From Candidatus Omnitrophota bacterium (GTDB lineage Bacteria > Ratteibacteria > UBA8468 > B48-G9 > DTJG01): 48,117 nt of DNA. The notes beneath the pieces are model-generated. The model saw only the letters and a list, made by a program, of their open reading frames with translations. It was not told the DNA's origin and searched no databases. The stretch's first letter is position 1; each line of letters starts with the position of its first letter. Shown here one piece after another: positions 16,044-25,234 of this stretch. The stretch lies in the NCBI GenBank assembly GCA_023819255.1, contig JAMWBU010000012.1:1-48117 (forward strand), read 5' to 3'. Both the position numbers and the translations under genes were made by a program.

Positions 16044-17110
16044 CTGGAGATTTTCTCCGTAAGAATTCTGATAATATCGTTATATGTCACCAGTACCACA
16101 AGAATAATTAAAAACGCTATTCCGGCAAGTTGCCCTATCTCAAGAACTTTCTTGCCTGGCTTTCGACCGAGAATCTTTTCACCAAGTAAACCGACAAGAT
16201 GTCCGCCATCGAGGATAAAAAACGGAAAAAGATTAACAAGCCCAAGATTAATATTGATAAAGGCGATGAAATATAGAAAACTTGCTATGCCGGCTTTGAC
16301 TATTTCAATTGTCATCCTGCTAATTCCAACCGGTCCTGAAAGTTCCTGAAAAGAAACCTGTCCTGTAAAAAGGAGTTTGAAGCTTATCAAAATCACATTG
16401 AACATTCTTATATACTCTTTACCTGCTTCAATCAAAGCGTTCCAGAAGCCATAGCGCACAATCACCTCTTTCGGCATAATGCCAATAATATATCTCTTTT
16501 TACCCTTAAACATCGAGCGATCCTTTTCCATCAATCTTGCCACAACCGGAATCTTCAGTGTTTCTAAATCCCTCTGAACTTCTATTATTATCGGCCTGTC
16601 TGGAGAAACATTCGCCTGTTCTGTGATGTTTTTTACAACATCAAACCATTCTTTGCAAAAGATGCCGTTTACAGAAACAACCCTGTCGCCTGCCTTTAAT
16701 CCTGCGACCTCAGCTGGAAATCCCTTCTGCAGACCTCCTATTACTGTTCCATCATATCTTGAAATTCCAAGCATCAAAGCAGGTATCAAAAAAACATAGG
16801 CGATCAAGATGTTATGAATGGCTCCTGAAGCAACTATTAGCGCCCTCTTGCCAGGCGCAAGGGCAATATATTCATCAGGGGATTTGCTTTCCACTGTATC
16901 TTCTCCAGCCATTTTCACATAACCCCCGAAGGGTACAAGCGATATCAGATATTCTGTGCCATTCTTTTTCCATGAAATGAGTTTTGGACCGAACCCAAAA
17001 GAAAATTTTTCAACCCTCACGCCTAATTTTTTCGCTACCCAGAAATGGCCATATTCGTGGATAAGTATAACCACTCCAAAAACGATAAAAATACTGATAA
17101 TAAACATCAT
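16040..17110 (-). CDS. rseP: RseP-type site-2 membrane metalloprotease (M50)
   Basis: This inner-membrane zinc protease cuts transmembrane helices, for example anti-sigma factors after a first site-1 cut. Helix 1 holds HEYGH (H18, E19, H22). The second catalytic site is ILDGG with D301 in a later helix. A PDZ domain lies between them (about 122-195, with GLKAGDRVVSVNGI). E. coli RseP has two PDZ domains and about 450 residues. This protein has one and 356 residues, as in Gram-positive RasP-like and many other bacterial forms. The usual P-x-P before LDGG reads PFFILDGG, a small departure. It sits between dxr and ispG, a conserved arrangement in many phyla, with four-base overlaps on both sides. 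No anti-sigma factor is adjacent. Confidence 0.95.
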   Translation of the reverse strand: MMFIISIFIVFGVVILIHEYGHFWVAKKLGVRVEKFSFGFGPKLISWKKNGTEYLISLVPFGGYVKMAGEDTVESKSPDEYIALAPGKRALIVASGAIHNILIAYVFLIPALMLGISRYDGTVIGGLQKGFPAEVAGLKAGDRVVSVNGIFCKEWFDVVKNITEQANVSPDRPIIIEVQRDLETLKIPVVARLMEKDRSMFKGKKRYIIGIMPKEVIVRYGFWNALIEAGKEYIRMFNVILISFKLLFTGQVSFQELSGPVGISRMTIEIVKAGIASFLYFIAFININLGLVNLFPFFILDGGHLVGLLGEKILGRKPGKKVLEIGQLAGIAFLIILVVLVTYNDIIRILTEKISR

Positions 17111-18270
17111 TCCTCCTTTAAAACTTCATCTGATTTTATTAAACCACATGATACCGCGATTCTCTTCACTTCTGTTCTAACCTGCCTATCAAGTTGCAAA
17201 ACATCCTCAATTGTATTTAAACCAACCGCTTTATGGTTTTCAAGCGATTTTTCCACAATCGTCGGGATACTATCAAACCTTATCAGCCCATTAAGGAAAA
17301 ACTTCACAGCTTCTTCATCAGCGGCATTTAAAACAGTGAGATAAGACCCACCCATTTTTAATGCATGTCGCGCAAGGTCAAAACATGGAAATCTTCCGGT
17401 TTCAATCGCTTCAAAAGTAAGAGCGCGAACACTTGAAATATCAAGTTCGTCCAGTCCTGCGCTGATTCTTTCAGGATAATTCAGACAGAAGTTAATGGAA
17501 TATTTCATGTCTGGTTTTGAAAAAATCGCTTTAATAAAACCATCGCAAAATACCACGAAACCATGAACGATCGCCTGCGGATGCAGAACCACATTTATGT
17601 TTTCTTTTCTTATGTTGAAAAGATGAAACGCCTCAATTATTTCAAAGCCCTTATTCATCATTGTCGCAGAATCAACTGTTATTCTTTTGCCCATTTTCCA
17701 GATTGGATGGTCCAGAACCTGTTCGACAGTCACATCAGAAAGACTTTTTTTATAAGAAAGAAAAGGCCCACCTGAAGCTGTAAGCGTAATTCCTTTGACT
17801 TCTGACATATGCTGTTTTTCGAGCATCTGAAAGATTGCGTTATGCTCACTGTCCACAGGCAGAACCTTTCCTTTCTTTCCCTGTAATAAATGTCCTGCGC
17901 ATACTACCAATTCCTTTGTTGCAAGCGCCACGGTTTTACCTTTGTCAAGCGCCTTGAATGTTGGCGTCAAACCCGCGAGTCCAGAAATAGCCACCACAAC
18001 GATATCGGTATCAGGATTGGTTGCCAGAAATTCAAGGCCTTCCTGGTCGTAAAGACACTTTGTTTTTCCAATATTTTTTGGCCCTCGCGCTGATTTATCG
18101 GTGAATACAGCAAAGGATGGTTGAAATTTTTGAATCTGTTTCAGCATAAGGTCTTTTTGTTTATTCCCGGAAATCCCTAATAAAGAAAATCTATCAGGAT
18201 GCTGAAAAATTATTTCCAGCGTAGCCCTGCCGATTGATCCTGTTGACCCCAGAACAACAACATTTTTCAT
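17107..18270 (-). CDS. dxr: 1-deoxy-D-xylulose 5-phosphate reductoisomerase
   Basis: Dxr rearranges and reduces DXP to methylerythritol phosphate with NADPH, the committed step of the non-mevalonate pathway. The N-terminal NADPH-binding motif is GSTGSIG (8-14). The metal and substrate segment is LPVDSEHNAIFQ, with the conserved DSEH. The flexible active-site loop follows with TASGGPF and a HPIWKMGKRITVDSATMMNKG region. Length (387) is typical and no catalytic motif is missing. The gene overlaps rseP by four bases downstream and uppS by four upstream. In many bacteria cdsA lies between uppS and dxr; it is absent here. Confidence 0.97.
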   Translation of the reverse strand: MKNVVVLGSTGSIGRATLEIIFQHPDRFSLLGISGNKQKDLMLKQIQKFQPSFAVFTDKSARGPKNIGKTKCLYDQEGLEFLATNPDTDIVVVAISGLAGLTPTFKALDKGKTVALATKELVVCAGHLLQGKKGKVLPVDSEHNAIFQMLEKQHMSEVKGITLTASGGPFLSYKKSLSDVTVEQVLDHPIWKMGKRITVDSATMMNKGFEIIEAFHLFNIRKENINVVLHPQAIVHGFVVFCDGFIKAIFSKPDMKYSINFCLNYPERISAGLDELDISSVRALTFEAIETGRFPCFDLARHALKMGGSYLTVLNAADEEAVKFFLNGLIRFDSIPTIVEKSLENHKAVGLNTIEDVLQLDRQVRTEVKRIAVSCGLIKSDEVLKEE

Positions 18271-18956
18271 AATCCTCCGAATCTCCTTTTCCTTCTTGAA
18301 AATTCATCCATAGCCATCTTGAAGTCCTTCTCTGAGAAGTCGGGCCATAATGTTCGGGTAAAATAAAACTCCGCATAAATGGACTGCCATACCAGAAAAT
18401 TGCTCAACCTTTGCTCTCCGGCTGTTCTTATCACCAGATCAACATCAGGCAACTGGGGACAGTACAAAAATTGCCTGAAATTGTCCTGATCAAGATGCTT
18501 TATCGGATATCTGGCTTTGATGATTTTCTTAATTGCATCGATTATCTCCTGTCTTCCACCGTAGTTGACCGCAAATGTAAGATTTAATCCGCTGTTCTCT
18601 TCTGTAAGTTTCTCTGTATCGGCAATAATCTGCTGCAATTTTTCGGGCAACTTGTCCAGCTTTCCCGCGAAACGAACCCTTATATTTCTTGAATGCAAAT
18701 CTTCCATTTCTTTTGTGAGAGTGGATTCCATCAACATAAAAAGAAATTTCACTTCATCGGGCGGCCTTTTCCAGTTCTCAGTAGAAAAGGAATAGAGAGT
18801 AAGATATCTTACTCCATAAACTTTTGCCGCTTTCACAACCCGTCTTACAGCGGATAGCCCTTCCTTATGACCCGACACCCTGGGCAGTCCTTTTGCTTCA
18901 GCCCACCTTCCGTTGCCATCCATGATTATCGCCACATGCTCGGGGATTTTTTTCAC
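18267..18956 (-). CDS. uppS: Undecaprenyl diphosphate synthase (cis-prenyltransferase)
   Basis: UppS extends farnesyl diphosphate with isopentenyl units to the C55 lipid carrier for peptidoglycan and O-antigen. The catalytic motif HVAIIMDGNGRWA contains D13. SGHKEG, LTLYSFSTENWKRP, NYGGRQEI and RTAGEQRLSNFLVWQ are the other family blocks in the right order, ending in ELYF-like EFYFTRTLWPDF. Length (229) is slightly below the usual 240-250 but all blocks are there. It overlaps dxr and lptB by four bases each. It therefore couples supply of isoprenoid precursors with use in the envelope. Confidence 0.97.
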   Translation of the reverse strand: MKKIPEHVAIIMDGNGRWAEAKGLPRVSGHKEGLSAVRRVVKAAKVYGVRYLTLYSFSTENWKRPPDEVKFLFMLMESTLTKEMEDLHSRNIRVRFAGKLDKLPEKLQQIIADTEKLTEENSGLNLTFAVNYGGRQEIIDAIKKIIKARYPIKHLDQDNFRQFLYCPQLPDVDLVIRTAGEQRLSNFLVWQSIYAEFYFTRTLWPDFSEKDFKMAMDEFSRRKRRFGGL

Positions 18957-19669
18957 AACCTGAATTCCTCTCCAAAATAAACCTGCCTGCTTTTGTAATC
19001 ATTCAGAATCTCTGAAGGAGTACCTTCTATCAGAATTGAGCCATTATAAATTAAATATGCCCTGTCTGTTATGCTCAGAGCATCCCTCACATTGTGATCG
19101 GTTATTAAAATTCCCACATTCTGGTTTTTAAGCTCAAGTATCATCGCTTTGATTTCAGAAACAGTTTTAGGGTCAATGCCCGAAAACGGTTCGTCCAGAA
19201 GAAGAAATTCTGGATTATTGATAAGGTTCCGCGCCATCTCAAGCCGCCTTTTCTCTCCTCCGGAAAGAGTTCCGGCTACCCTGTTTGAAAGATGTTCAAT
19301 GCCCATTTTATTAAGTAAACCTTTTGCGGTTTCGATCTGTTTTTCTGGTTCTTTTATAAAATTTTCAAGAATTATCAAAAGATTTTCAATGACTGTGAGT
19401 CGGCTAAAAATCGCTGGTTCTTGAAAAAGATAACTCATTCCTGATCTTGCCCTTTTATATACAGGGAAATTGGTTATGTCGTTTCCATTAAGATAGACGC
19501 GTCCGCTGTCGGGAATAATAAAACCCATTATGATATTGAAAGTGGTCGTTTTCCCTGCGCCGTTGGGGCCAAGCAAACCGGTAATTTCATTTTTTCCAAG
19601 ATAAAGGGAAACATCTTTTAAAACCTGTTTTCCTCCCAGCTTTTTTGCTATATTCTTAATCTCAAGCAT
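18953..19669 (-). CDS. lptB: LPS export ABC transporter ATPase (LptB)
   Basis: LptB is the cytosolic ATPase that powers LptFG extraction of lipopolysaccharide from the inner membrane. Walker A is GPNGAGKT (34-41), the Q-loop lies in SYLFQEPAIF, the signature is LSGGEKRR, Walker B is FLLLDEPFSGIDP, and the switch His is in ITDHNVRD. The LptB-specific features are FQEPAIFSRLTVIEN and the C-terminal EGTPSEILND...YFGEEFRL. This is good evidence for a diderm envelope with LPS-like lipid. The start overlaps the ruvB end by eight bases. LptA, LptC, LptF and LptG are not in the window. Confidence 0.94.
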   Translation of the reverse strand: MLEIKNIAKKLGGKQVLKDVSLYLGKNEITGLLGPNGAGKTTTFNIIMGFIIPDSGRVYLNGNDITNFPVYKRARSGMSYLFQEPAIFSRLTVIENLLIILENFIKEPEKQIETAKGLLNKMGIEHLSNRVAGTLSGGEKRRLEMARNLINNPEFLLLDEPFSGIDPKTVSEIKAMILELKNQNVGILITDHNVRDALSITDRAYLIYNGSILIEGTPSEILNDYKSRQVYFGEEFRL

Positions 19670-20684
19670 CTGAAAACAACTCCGGCGGATTTTTCATGCG
19701 GACATTCAAATGTCGATAGGCAACTTCATTGGCAACCCTGCCCTGCGGCGTTCTGCTGATGTAACCTTCCTTAACAAGATACGCTTCATAAACTTCCTCA
19801 ATAGTATCAGGTTCTTCGCCCACCGCTATCGCGAGACTCCTGATACCGACAGGTCCACCATTAAACTTTTCAATAATGGTTTCAAGAATTTTCTTGTCCA
19901 TATCGTCAAGCCCCTTTTCATCGACCGACATTTGATTGAGGGCGTATGAAGCGATTTCTCCATCAATACACGATTTACCTTTAACAAGCGTATAATCTCG
20001 AACCCTTCTTAATAATCTGTTTGCGATTCTCGGCGTTGCGCGTGACCTTCTGGCAATTTCATCAGCTCCTGATTGATCAATTTTGAATCCAAGTATGCCA
20101 CAGGATCTCAGTATAATTTGAGTTAGTTCTTCCACTGAATAATAATCAAGACGGTGAATGATGCCAAAGCGATTACGTAGAGGCGAAGAAAGCAAACCAA
20201 TTCTTGTTGTCGCGCCAATCAATGTAAAAGGTTTTAAAGGTATCTTGACTGATTTTGCTTTTGGCCCTTCGCCAAGCATTATGTCAATTGTGAAATCTTC
20301 CATTGCGCTGTAAAGATATTCTTCAACCTGCCTCGGCAGGCGATGTATCTCGTCGATAAAAAAGATATCTCCCTGGTCAAGATTTGTAAGGATACCCGCA
20401 AGATCGCCAGCCTTTTCAAGAACAGGCCCTGAACTTGCTCTGATGTTCACGCCAAGAGAATTTGCTATGATGTAAGCCAGAGTTGTTTTTCCCAGACCGG
20501 GCGGGCCATAAAGCAGAACATGGTCGAGCACATCTTTTCTCATCTTTGCCGATTTTATAAAAACTGAAAGATTTTCTTTAACCCGTTTCTGTCCGACAAA
20601 ATCTTCAAATGTCTGCGGCCTGAGCGAACTTTCATATTTCAGATCGTCCCTGATCTTAACAGGAGTGGTTATTCTTTCTTCCAT
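19662..20684 (-). CDS. ruvB: Holliday junction branch migration ATPase RuvB
   Basis: RuvB is the hexameric AAA+ motor that moves Holliday junctions with RuvA. Walker A is GPPGLGKT (60-67), Walker B is FFIDEIHRL, sensor 1 is in IGATTR, and the arginine finger region is SSPLRNRFG. The C-terminal winged-helix DNA-binding domain ends with GYISRTPQGRVANEVAYRHL, the family hallmark. Length (340) is standard. It lies one base after ruvA and overlaps lptB, so all three Ruv subunits are made from one transcript. Confidence 0.98.
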   Translation of the reverse strand: MEERITTPVKIRDDLKYESSLRPQTFEDFVGQKRVKENLSVFIKSAKMRKDVLDHVLLYGPPGLGKTTLAYIIANSLGVNIRASSGPVLEKAGDLAGILTNLDQGDIFFIDEIHRLPRQVEEYLYSAMEDFTIDIMLGEGPKAKSVKIPLKPFTLIGATTRIGLLSSPLRNRFGIIHRLDYYSVEELTQIILRSCGILGFKIDQSGADEIARRSRATPRIANRLLRRVRDYTLVKGKSCIDGEIASYALNQMSVDEKGLDDMDKKILETIIEKFNGGPVGIRSLAIAVGEEPDTIEEVYEAYLVKEGYISRTPQGRVANEVAYRHLNVRMKNPPELFSDA

Positions 20685-20685
20685 T

Positions 20686-21267
20686 TCATACCCGCTTCAG
20701 TATTTCTCTTAGAAAAGATTCTAAACTCTCTGGTTTCTTTCCTATTTCGCTTGCAGTCCTTCTAACAATTTGTTGGGCGTCATTTCTTCTGTATCCAAGA
20801 ACTGTCAGCGCTTCAATCGCTTCTGAAACAAAATTTCCTGAAACATCCTCTATTATAGGTTCCATACCCTTTAGATGGTCTTTTAATTCCAGAACAAGCC
20901 TTTCTGCGGTTTTCTTTCCTATGCCAGGGGTTTTTTTCAAGAACTCAACATCACCTGAAACAACAGCGCTCAATATTTCATCCGGACTCAACCTTGAAAG
21001 AATCCTCAGAGCGAGTTTTGGCCCAACACCAGGAAGAAGAATCATTTTTTGAAAAATTTTCCATTCCTTTTCAGTCGCAAATCCATAGAGTTCGGGGTTT
21101 TCTTCTCGTATCATCATAATTGTAAAAAGTCGAATCTGCGAACCCTCTTCTGGAAGCGCACTCGAAGTGGATAATGGGACACTCAACATATAACAGATGC
21201 CGCCAACTTCCACAAAAACCTCCATTGGCATCCTGCGTATCAATTTACCTTCAATCGAATAGATCAT
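20686..21267 (-). CDS. ruvA: Holliday junction DNA-binding protein RuvA
   Basis: RuvA forms the tetramer that holds the four-way junction and loads RuvB. The N-terminal OB fold (1-62) begins MIYSIEGKLIRR. The central helix-hairpin-helix pair is seen in LPGVGPKLALRILSRL and TPGIGKKTAERLVLELKD, with the acidic pin region between strands. The C-terminal domain III that contacts RuvB (about 145-193) includes EAIEALTVLGYRRNDAQ. Length (193) is typical. It overlaps ruvC by four bases. Confidence 0.97.
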   Translation of the reverse strand: MIYSIEGKLIRRMPMEVFVEVGGICYMLSVPLSTSSALPEEGSQIRLFTIMMIREENPELYGFATEKEWKIFQKMILLPGVGPKLALRILSRLSPDEILSAVVSGDVEFLKKTPGIGKKTAERLVLELKDHLKGMEPIIEDVSGNFVSEAIEALTVLGYRRNDAQQIVRRTASEIGKKPESLESFLREILKRV

Positions 21268-21773
21268 ATTTCTCCAGCTAAATCATTAAACCTGTTTATT
21301 GATATGAAACTTATGGCTGCGGCAAGCGCATCAATCGCGTGTTCACCGGGATCTTCCTGCAATCCCAGCAATTTCTGAACCATAAAACAAACCTGTTGTT
21401 TTATTGCCTGACCGCCACCTGTGATGATTTTTTTTATCTCGCCCGGAGTGATAAATGCTACTTTTACGCCCCTTGAAATTCCTGAATGGGCGATAATTCC
21501 GGAAACAACCCCTATTGCAAGTGCGATCTGCGTATTTCTGGCAACATATATTTTTTCTATCGCCATATAATCTGGTTTTAATTCTTCAATAATTGAAGCA
21601 AATTTTTCACCGATAAAAACAAGTTTATTGTCAAAGGAAATATTTCTGGGAACAGCATATTGCCCGTATTTTATCGGCTTCAGGGAACTATAACATTCTG
21701 AAACTAAACCGTACCCGAAATTGTTTAGACCAGGATCCACTCCCAGCACGCTGATACCAGTATTTTGCTTCAA
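21264..21773 (-). CDS. ruvC: Crossover junction endodeoxyribonuclease RuvC
   Basis: RuvC is the dimeric RNase H-fold nuclease that cuts Holliday junctions symmetrically. Catalytic acids are visible: D13 in VLGVDPGLNNFGYG, E73 in MAIEKIYVARN, and the final pair H145/D148 in GEHAIDALAAA. Length (169) is normal. Four-base overlaps with yebC upstream and ruvA downstream place it in the yebC-ruvC-ruvA-ruvB order common in bacteria. Confidence 0.97.
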   Translation of the reverse strand: MKQNTGISVLGVDPGLNNFGYGLVSECYSSLKPIKYGQYAVPRNISFDNKLVFIGEKFASIIEELKPDYMAIEKIYVARNTQIALAIGVVSGIIAHSGISRGVKVAFITPGEIKKIITGGGQAIKQQVCFMVQKLLGLQEDPGEHAIDALAAAISFISINRFNDLAGEI

Positions 21774-22519
21774 CGGGACATCGCCTCAATCAGTTCGTCA
21801 GGAATGTCAAAATTTGAATGAACATTCTGAACATCCTCATGCTCTTCAAGTTCATCAAGCAATTTCAGAAGTTGTTCAGCATCCTTGCCTTCTATCCTGA
21901 CAGTATTTTTCGGAATAAGATTTACAGAAGCGCTTTCAATCGGAATTTTATTATTTTCGAGAATTTTCTTCACAGCCTCAAGTTTGTCTGGCGTGCATAC
22001 GATTTCAAATAAATCATTATCAAGTTTAAGGTCTTCAGCTCCAGCGTCGAGAACGAAAGAAAGCAGTTTTTCTTCATCAATACCTTGATTTTTCAATGTG
22101 ACCACGCCTTTTCTCTCAAACATCCAGGAAACGCATCCGCTTTCACCAAGATTACCATTGTGTCGAGAAAAAATAGACCTGATTTCTGCGGCAGTCCTGC
22201 GCTTGTTATCTGTCAATGTTTCAACAAGGATGGCAACACCTCCAGGTCCATAACCTTCATATCCTGCAGATTCCAGCGCAATTCCACCCTCTTCGCCCGT
22301 GCCTTTCTTGATAGCCCGCTGAATGTTGTCATTTGGCATATTTATACTTCTGGCTCTTTCAATCGCCATGCGAAGTTGCGGATTGCTATCAGGATTTCCT
22401 CCGCCCAGTTTGGCGGCCATCATTATCTCCCTGATAAACTTGGTAAACATCTTGCCTCTTCTTGCATCTGTTGCCATCTTCTTATGCTTTATGCTTGCCC
22501 ACTTATTGTGTCCTGACAT
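21770..22519 (-). CDS. yebC: YebC/PmpR-family regulatory or translation-linked protein
   Basis: YebC-family proteins are soluble three-domain proteins described as transcription regulators and, more recently, as translation factors easing ribosome stalling. The N-terminal signature is MSGHNKWASIKHKK. Later blocks are NDNIQRAIKKGTGE, GYGPGGVAILVETLTDNKRRT and NLGESGCVSWMFERKG. Length (249) is canonical. A strong AAGGAGG-type ribosome-binding site precedes the ATG. It lies upstream of ruvC, its classic neighbour. Confidence 0.96.
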   Translation of the reverse strand: MSGHNKWASIKHKKMATDARRGKMFTKFIREIMMAAKLGGGNPDSNPQLRMAIERARSINMPNDNIQRAIKKGTGEEGGIALESAGYEGYGPGGVAILVETLTDNKRRTAAEIRSIFSRHNGNLGESGCVSWMFERKGVVTLKNQGIDEEKLLSFVLDAGAEDLKLDNDLFEIVCTPDKLEAVKKILENNKIPIESASVNLIPKNTVRIEGKDAEQLLKLLDELEEHEDVQNVHSNFDIPDELIEAMSR

Positions 22520-22534
22520 ATCGCACCCCTCCTT

Positions 22535-23080
22535 TTAAGGTTCCTGAGAATCCTGTTTTAGTTTCTTCCAGAAATCCCTGGCGTTTAATTGTTCGAGATA
22601 TTTCCTGAATTCTTCTGCCTCCTTCTGGTTAATAGGGCTATCCGAAGCCGAAGCCTTCATTGATTCCTTTCCAGCATAATATTTTACAACGTCAGGGGGT
22701 TCCATCAAATCCTCTGAAGCAAATATTGGCGCCGACACCCTCAAAGCAAGCGCTATGCCATCGCTTGGTCTGCAATCAACCTTCAGTATAGAACCAGTCC
22801 CTGTCTCAATGATAAGATTTGCGTAATAAGTATTCTCCTTCAATGAATGTATCTCAAGTCCTTTTATTTTTCCATTCATCTTTTCTATGACAGAGCGCAA
22901 AAGGTCGTGCGTGAGAGGCCGCGGAAAGTCTTCCTTTTCAAGTATAAGCAGTATTGCCTGCGCTTCAAACAAACCAATCACAATGGGTAGAATGAAACCT
23001 GTCTTTTTATCCTTGAGAATAACTATAGGCGTGCTGGTAGCAATGTTAAGAACGATATTTTCAACTTCTACCCTGACCAT
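22535..23080 (-). CDS. Bifunctional nuclease (BFN/DUF151) family protein
   Basis: The 181-residue protein matches the DUF151 fold. Recognisable blocks are PIVILKDKKTGFILPIVIGL, the FEAQAI segment, RPLTHDLLRSVIEKMNGKI and RPSDGIALALRVSAPIFASE. Family members have DNase/RNase activity in plants and Thermotoga, but their role in bacteria is not settled. The C-terminal ~40 residues are charged and do not form an obvious UVR motif, which some members carry. It begins one base after the EF-G-like gene stops and lies 15 bases before yebC, so it is an operon member. Molecular activity here is inferred from the family only. Confidence 0.9.
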   Translation of the reverse strand: MVRVEVENIVLNIATSTPIVILKDKKTGFILPIVIGLFEAQAILLILEKEDFPRPLTHDLLRSVIEKMNGKIKGLEIHSLKENTYYANLIIETGTGSILKVDCRPSDGIALALRVSAPIFASEDLMEPPDVVKYYAGKESMKASASDSPINQKEAEEFRKYLEQLNARDFWKKLKQDSQEP

Positions 23081-25093
23081 TCAATCCTCTTTTTTTGATT
23101 TTTTTGCATCAATAATCTTTTCAGCCAGATGAGAAGGAACTTCCTCATAATGGGAAAAGATCATCGCAAAAGTACCTCTTCCACTGGTTAAAGACCTTAA
23201 CTCAGTCGCGTAACTGGACATTTCCGCCAGTGGAACAAGGGCTTTTATAACCTGATTATTACCGTGAGCCGTCATTTCAAGTACTCTGCCTCTTTTAGCA
23301 TTTATTGTTCCCATCACATCTCCCACAAATTCCTGCGGGACAGATACTTCCACATTCATTATTGGTTCGAGAAGAACCGGCTTAGCGTCCTGAACCGCTT
23401 TTTGCAAAGCCAGGATTCCGGCAAGCTGAAACGCTATATCAGAAGAATCAACAACATGGTATGAACCATCATAGACAGTGACCTTTATATCCACTATGGG
23501 ATAGCCGGCAATCACGCCTTTTGACATCGCTTCTTTAACCCCTTTTTCAACAGAAGGCACATACTGACGCGGGATTGCTCCCCCAAAAATTTCATCAACA
23601 AACTCAAAACCCTTGCCCCGTGGAAGAGGTTCAACCTTCAAAAAACAATGTCCGTACTGTCCTCTGCCGCCGGTCTGTTTCTTGTGTTTACCTTCTGCGC
23701 TTGCAGTCGAGGTGATTGTTTCCTTATACGCAATTTTTGGAGTTCCTCTGACAACTTCCACTCCAAATTTCTCCTTAAACTTGTTTATGGCAACATCGAG
23801 ATGCACATCTCCCATACCTGCAATAATAGTTTCATTCGTATCTGTGTCCCTGAAAATCTTTATTGATGGATCTTCATCCATAATCTTTGAAATTGCCGCG
23901 CCAAGTTTATCCTCTGTGCCTTTTACCTTTGGCGCAAGAGAGAAAGAAATCGCCGCATCCGGAACAGTCGGCACTGGATAGATTACAGGAAAAGAAGCGT
24001 CAGAAAAACTATCAAATGTTTTAAAACCTGTTAATTTTGTGACAGCAACAATTTCGCCAGAAAACGCTTCAGCCACAAGATCCTGTTTTTTTCCCCTGAG
24101 CTTAAAAAGCTGACCCACCCTCTCTTTCGAACCCTGACTTGCGTTGAAAAAATTGGTATTTGAAACAAGCGTTCCTGAACGAACCTTCAGATAAGAAATT
24201 CTTCCCATAAATGGATCATTGTAGGTTTTAAAAACAATTCCTGAAACCTGAGCAGTGTCTGACCTGTTTACTTCAATCTCTTCGCCCTTTTGATTTTTTC
24301 CCTTTAGCGATGGCATCTCAGAACAGGGTTTTAGATAGCTTATTATAAAGTCAAGCAGTTGTTCAATCCCTATCTGAGATAGTCCTGACCCGCAGCACAC
24401 AGGTATTATAGAACCATTCATAATCGCCCTGCTGAACGAAGAGCTAATCTCTTCAGAAGTCAGCTCTTCGCCGTTAAGATATTTTTCCATCAGGGCATCA
24501 TCCATTTCAGCAATTGAATCCATAAGATTCTGAACAAAATTCTGGAACTCTGGCGCTTTCTGGTTTGAGGGGTCAAGAAGATTAGCAACCGATTGAACCT
24601 TATTGCCTGAAAATAAAGGCGCAATAACGCACACTGCTTTTTTCCCGAGCCAATCATTAATCTGTTTCAATATTGATTGAAAATCAGATTGTTCGGAATC
24701 AAGTTTATTGACAAATATTATGACTGGCAATTTTTTTTCTGACAAAAGTTGCCAGGATTTTTCAGTTCCAACTTCAATACCGCTATCTGCGGCAATGTTG
24801 ATAATACCTATATCCACGGCTTCAACAGCAGAAATCTGTTCACCTATGAAATCCATATATCCCGGAGAATCAACCATGTGAAAGGTGGCTTTTTTCCACT
24901 GGAAATGAGCAACCGCAAGATTGGTGCTCATCAATCTTCGTTTTTCCTCTTCTTCATAATCCATAGTAGTGTTTCCCTGATTTATGTCTCCCATTCTATC
25001 AATCGCTCCTGTCTTGAAAAGCATAGATTCCGCAAGAATTGTCTTGCCAGACCTGCTATGGCCAAAAATTCCAAAGTTATAGATAGAGCCCAT
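23081..25093 (-). CDS. EF-G-like translational GTPase (second-type EF-G)
   Basis: The 670-residue protein has the five-domain EF-G layout. The P-loop is GHSRSGKT (11-18) instead of the canonical AHIDAGKT. DSPGYMDF is the G3 motif and NKLD is G4. Domain IV carries GGRGQYGHCFLKVEPL and the C-terminal block carries PLAEMSSYATELRSLTSGRG. The divergent P-loop and shorter length place it with the EF-G-like group (FusA2-type) that commonly coexists with true EF-G and whose role is uncertain. It is probably not the main elongation factor. It is the first gene of the 12-gene operon and has a GGGAGGA ribosome-binding site and a TATAAT box upstream. Confidence 0.93.
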   Translation of the reverse strand: MGSIYNFGIFGHSRSGKTILAESMLFKTGAIDRMGDINQGNTTMDYEEEEKRRLMSTNLAVAHFQWKKATFHMVDSPGYMDFIGEQISAVEAVDIGIINIAADSGIEVGTEKSWQLLSEKKLPVIIFVNKLDSEQSDFQSILKQINDWLGKKAVCVIAPLFSGNKVQSVANLLDPSNQKAPEFQNFVQNLMDSIAEMDDALMEKYLNGEELTSEEISSSFSRAIMNGSIIPVCCGSGLSQIGIEQLLDFIISYLKPCSEMPSLKGKNQKGEEIEVNRSDTAQVSGIVFKTYNDPFMGRISYLKVRSGTLVSNTNFFNASQGSKERVGQLFKLRGKKQDLVAEAFSGEIVAVTKLTGFKTFDSFSDASFPVIYPVPTVPDAAISFSLAPKVKGTEDKLGAAISKIMDEDPSIKIFRDTDTNETIIAGMGDVHLDVAINKFKEKFGVEVVRGTPKIAYKETITSTASAEGKHKKQTGGRGQYGHCFLKVEPLPRGKGFEFVDEIFGGAIPRQYVPSVEKGVKEAMSKGVIAGYPIVDIKVTVYDGSYHVVDSSDIAFQLAGILALQKAVQDAKPVLLEPIMNVEVSVPQEFVGDVMGTINAKRGRVLEMTAHGNNQVIKALVPLAEMSSYATELRSLTSGRGTFAMIFSHYEEVPSHLAEKIIDAKKSKKED

Positions 25094-25131
25094 GAATTGT
25101 CCTCCCTTGCTGAGTTAAAAGTTCCCGAATA

Positions 25132-25137
25132 ATTATA
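25132..25137 (-). promoter_or_regulatory. -10 box of the EF-G-like operon promoter
   Basis: A perfect TATAAT on the minus strand predicts a start near 25125, about 32 bases before the ATG. The -35 region at the expected distance is weak (no clear TTGACA), so an activator or extended -10 contact may be needed. It is the only promoter-like element seen for the long leftward operon. Confidence 0.6.
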
Positions 25138-25192
25138 CCATAAAAACAAAACACAAGGATAATGATGTTGAATATTTCTTAAATCGAAAAAC

Positions 25193-25229
25193 ATCGCTGC
25201 CAGAGCGATATCTGTGCGCCAGTTGCACA
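25193..25229. promoter_or_regulatory. Tandem operator-like inverted repeats in a divergent region
   Basis: Two 17-base inverted repeats sit side by side. ATCGCT-GCCAG-AGCGAT (25193-25209) has 6-base arms, and TGTGC-GCCAGTT-GCACA (25213-25229) has 5-base arms. Their centres are 20 bases apart, about two helical turns, and both contain GCCAG. They lie just upstream of the -35 box at 25235 of the HTH-receiver gene and about 55 bases from the leftward -10. A dimeric regulator, perhaps the HTH-receiver protein itself, could bind here. Function is inferred. Confidence 0.5.
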
Positions 25230-25234
25230 AAAAC

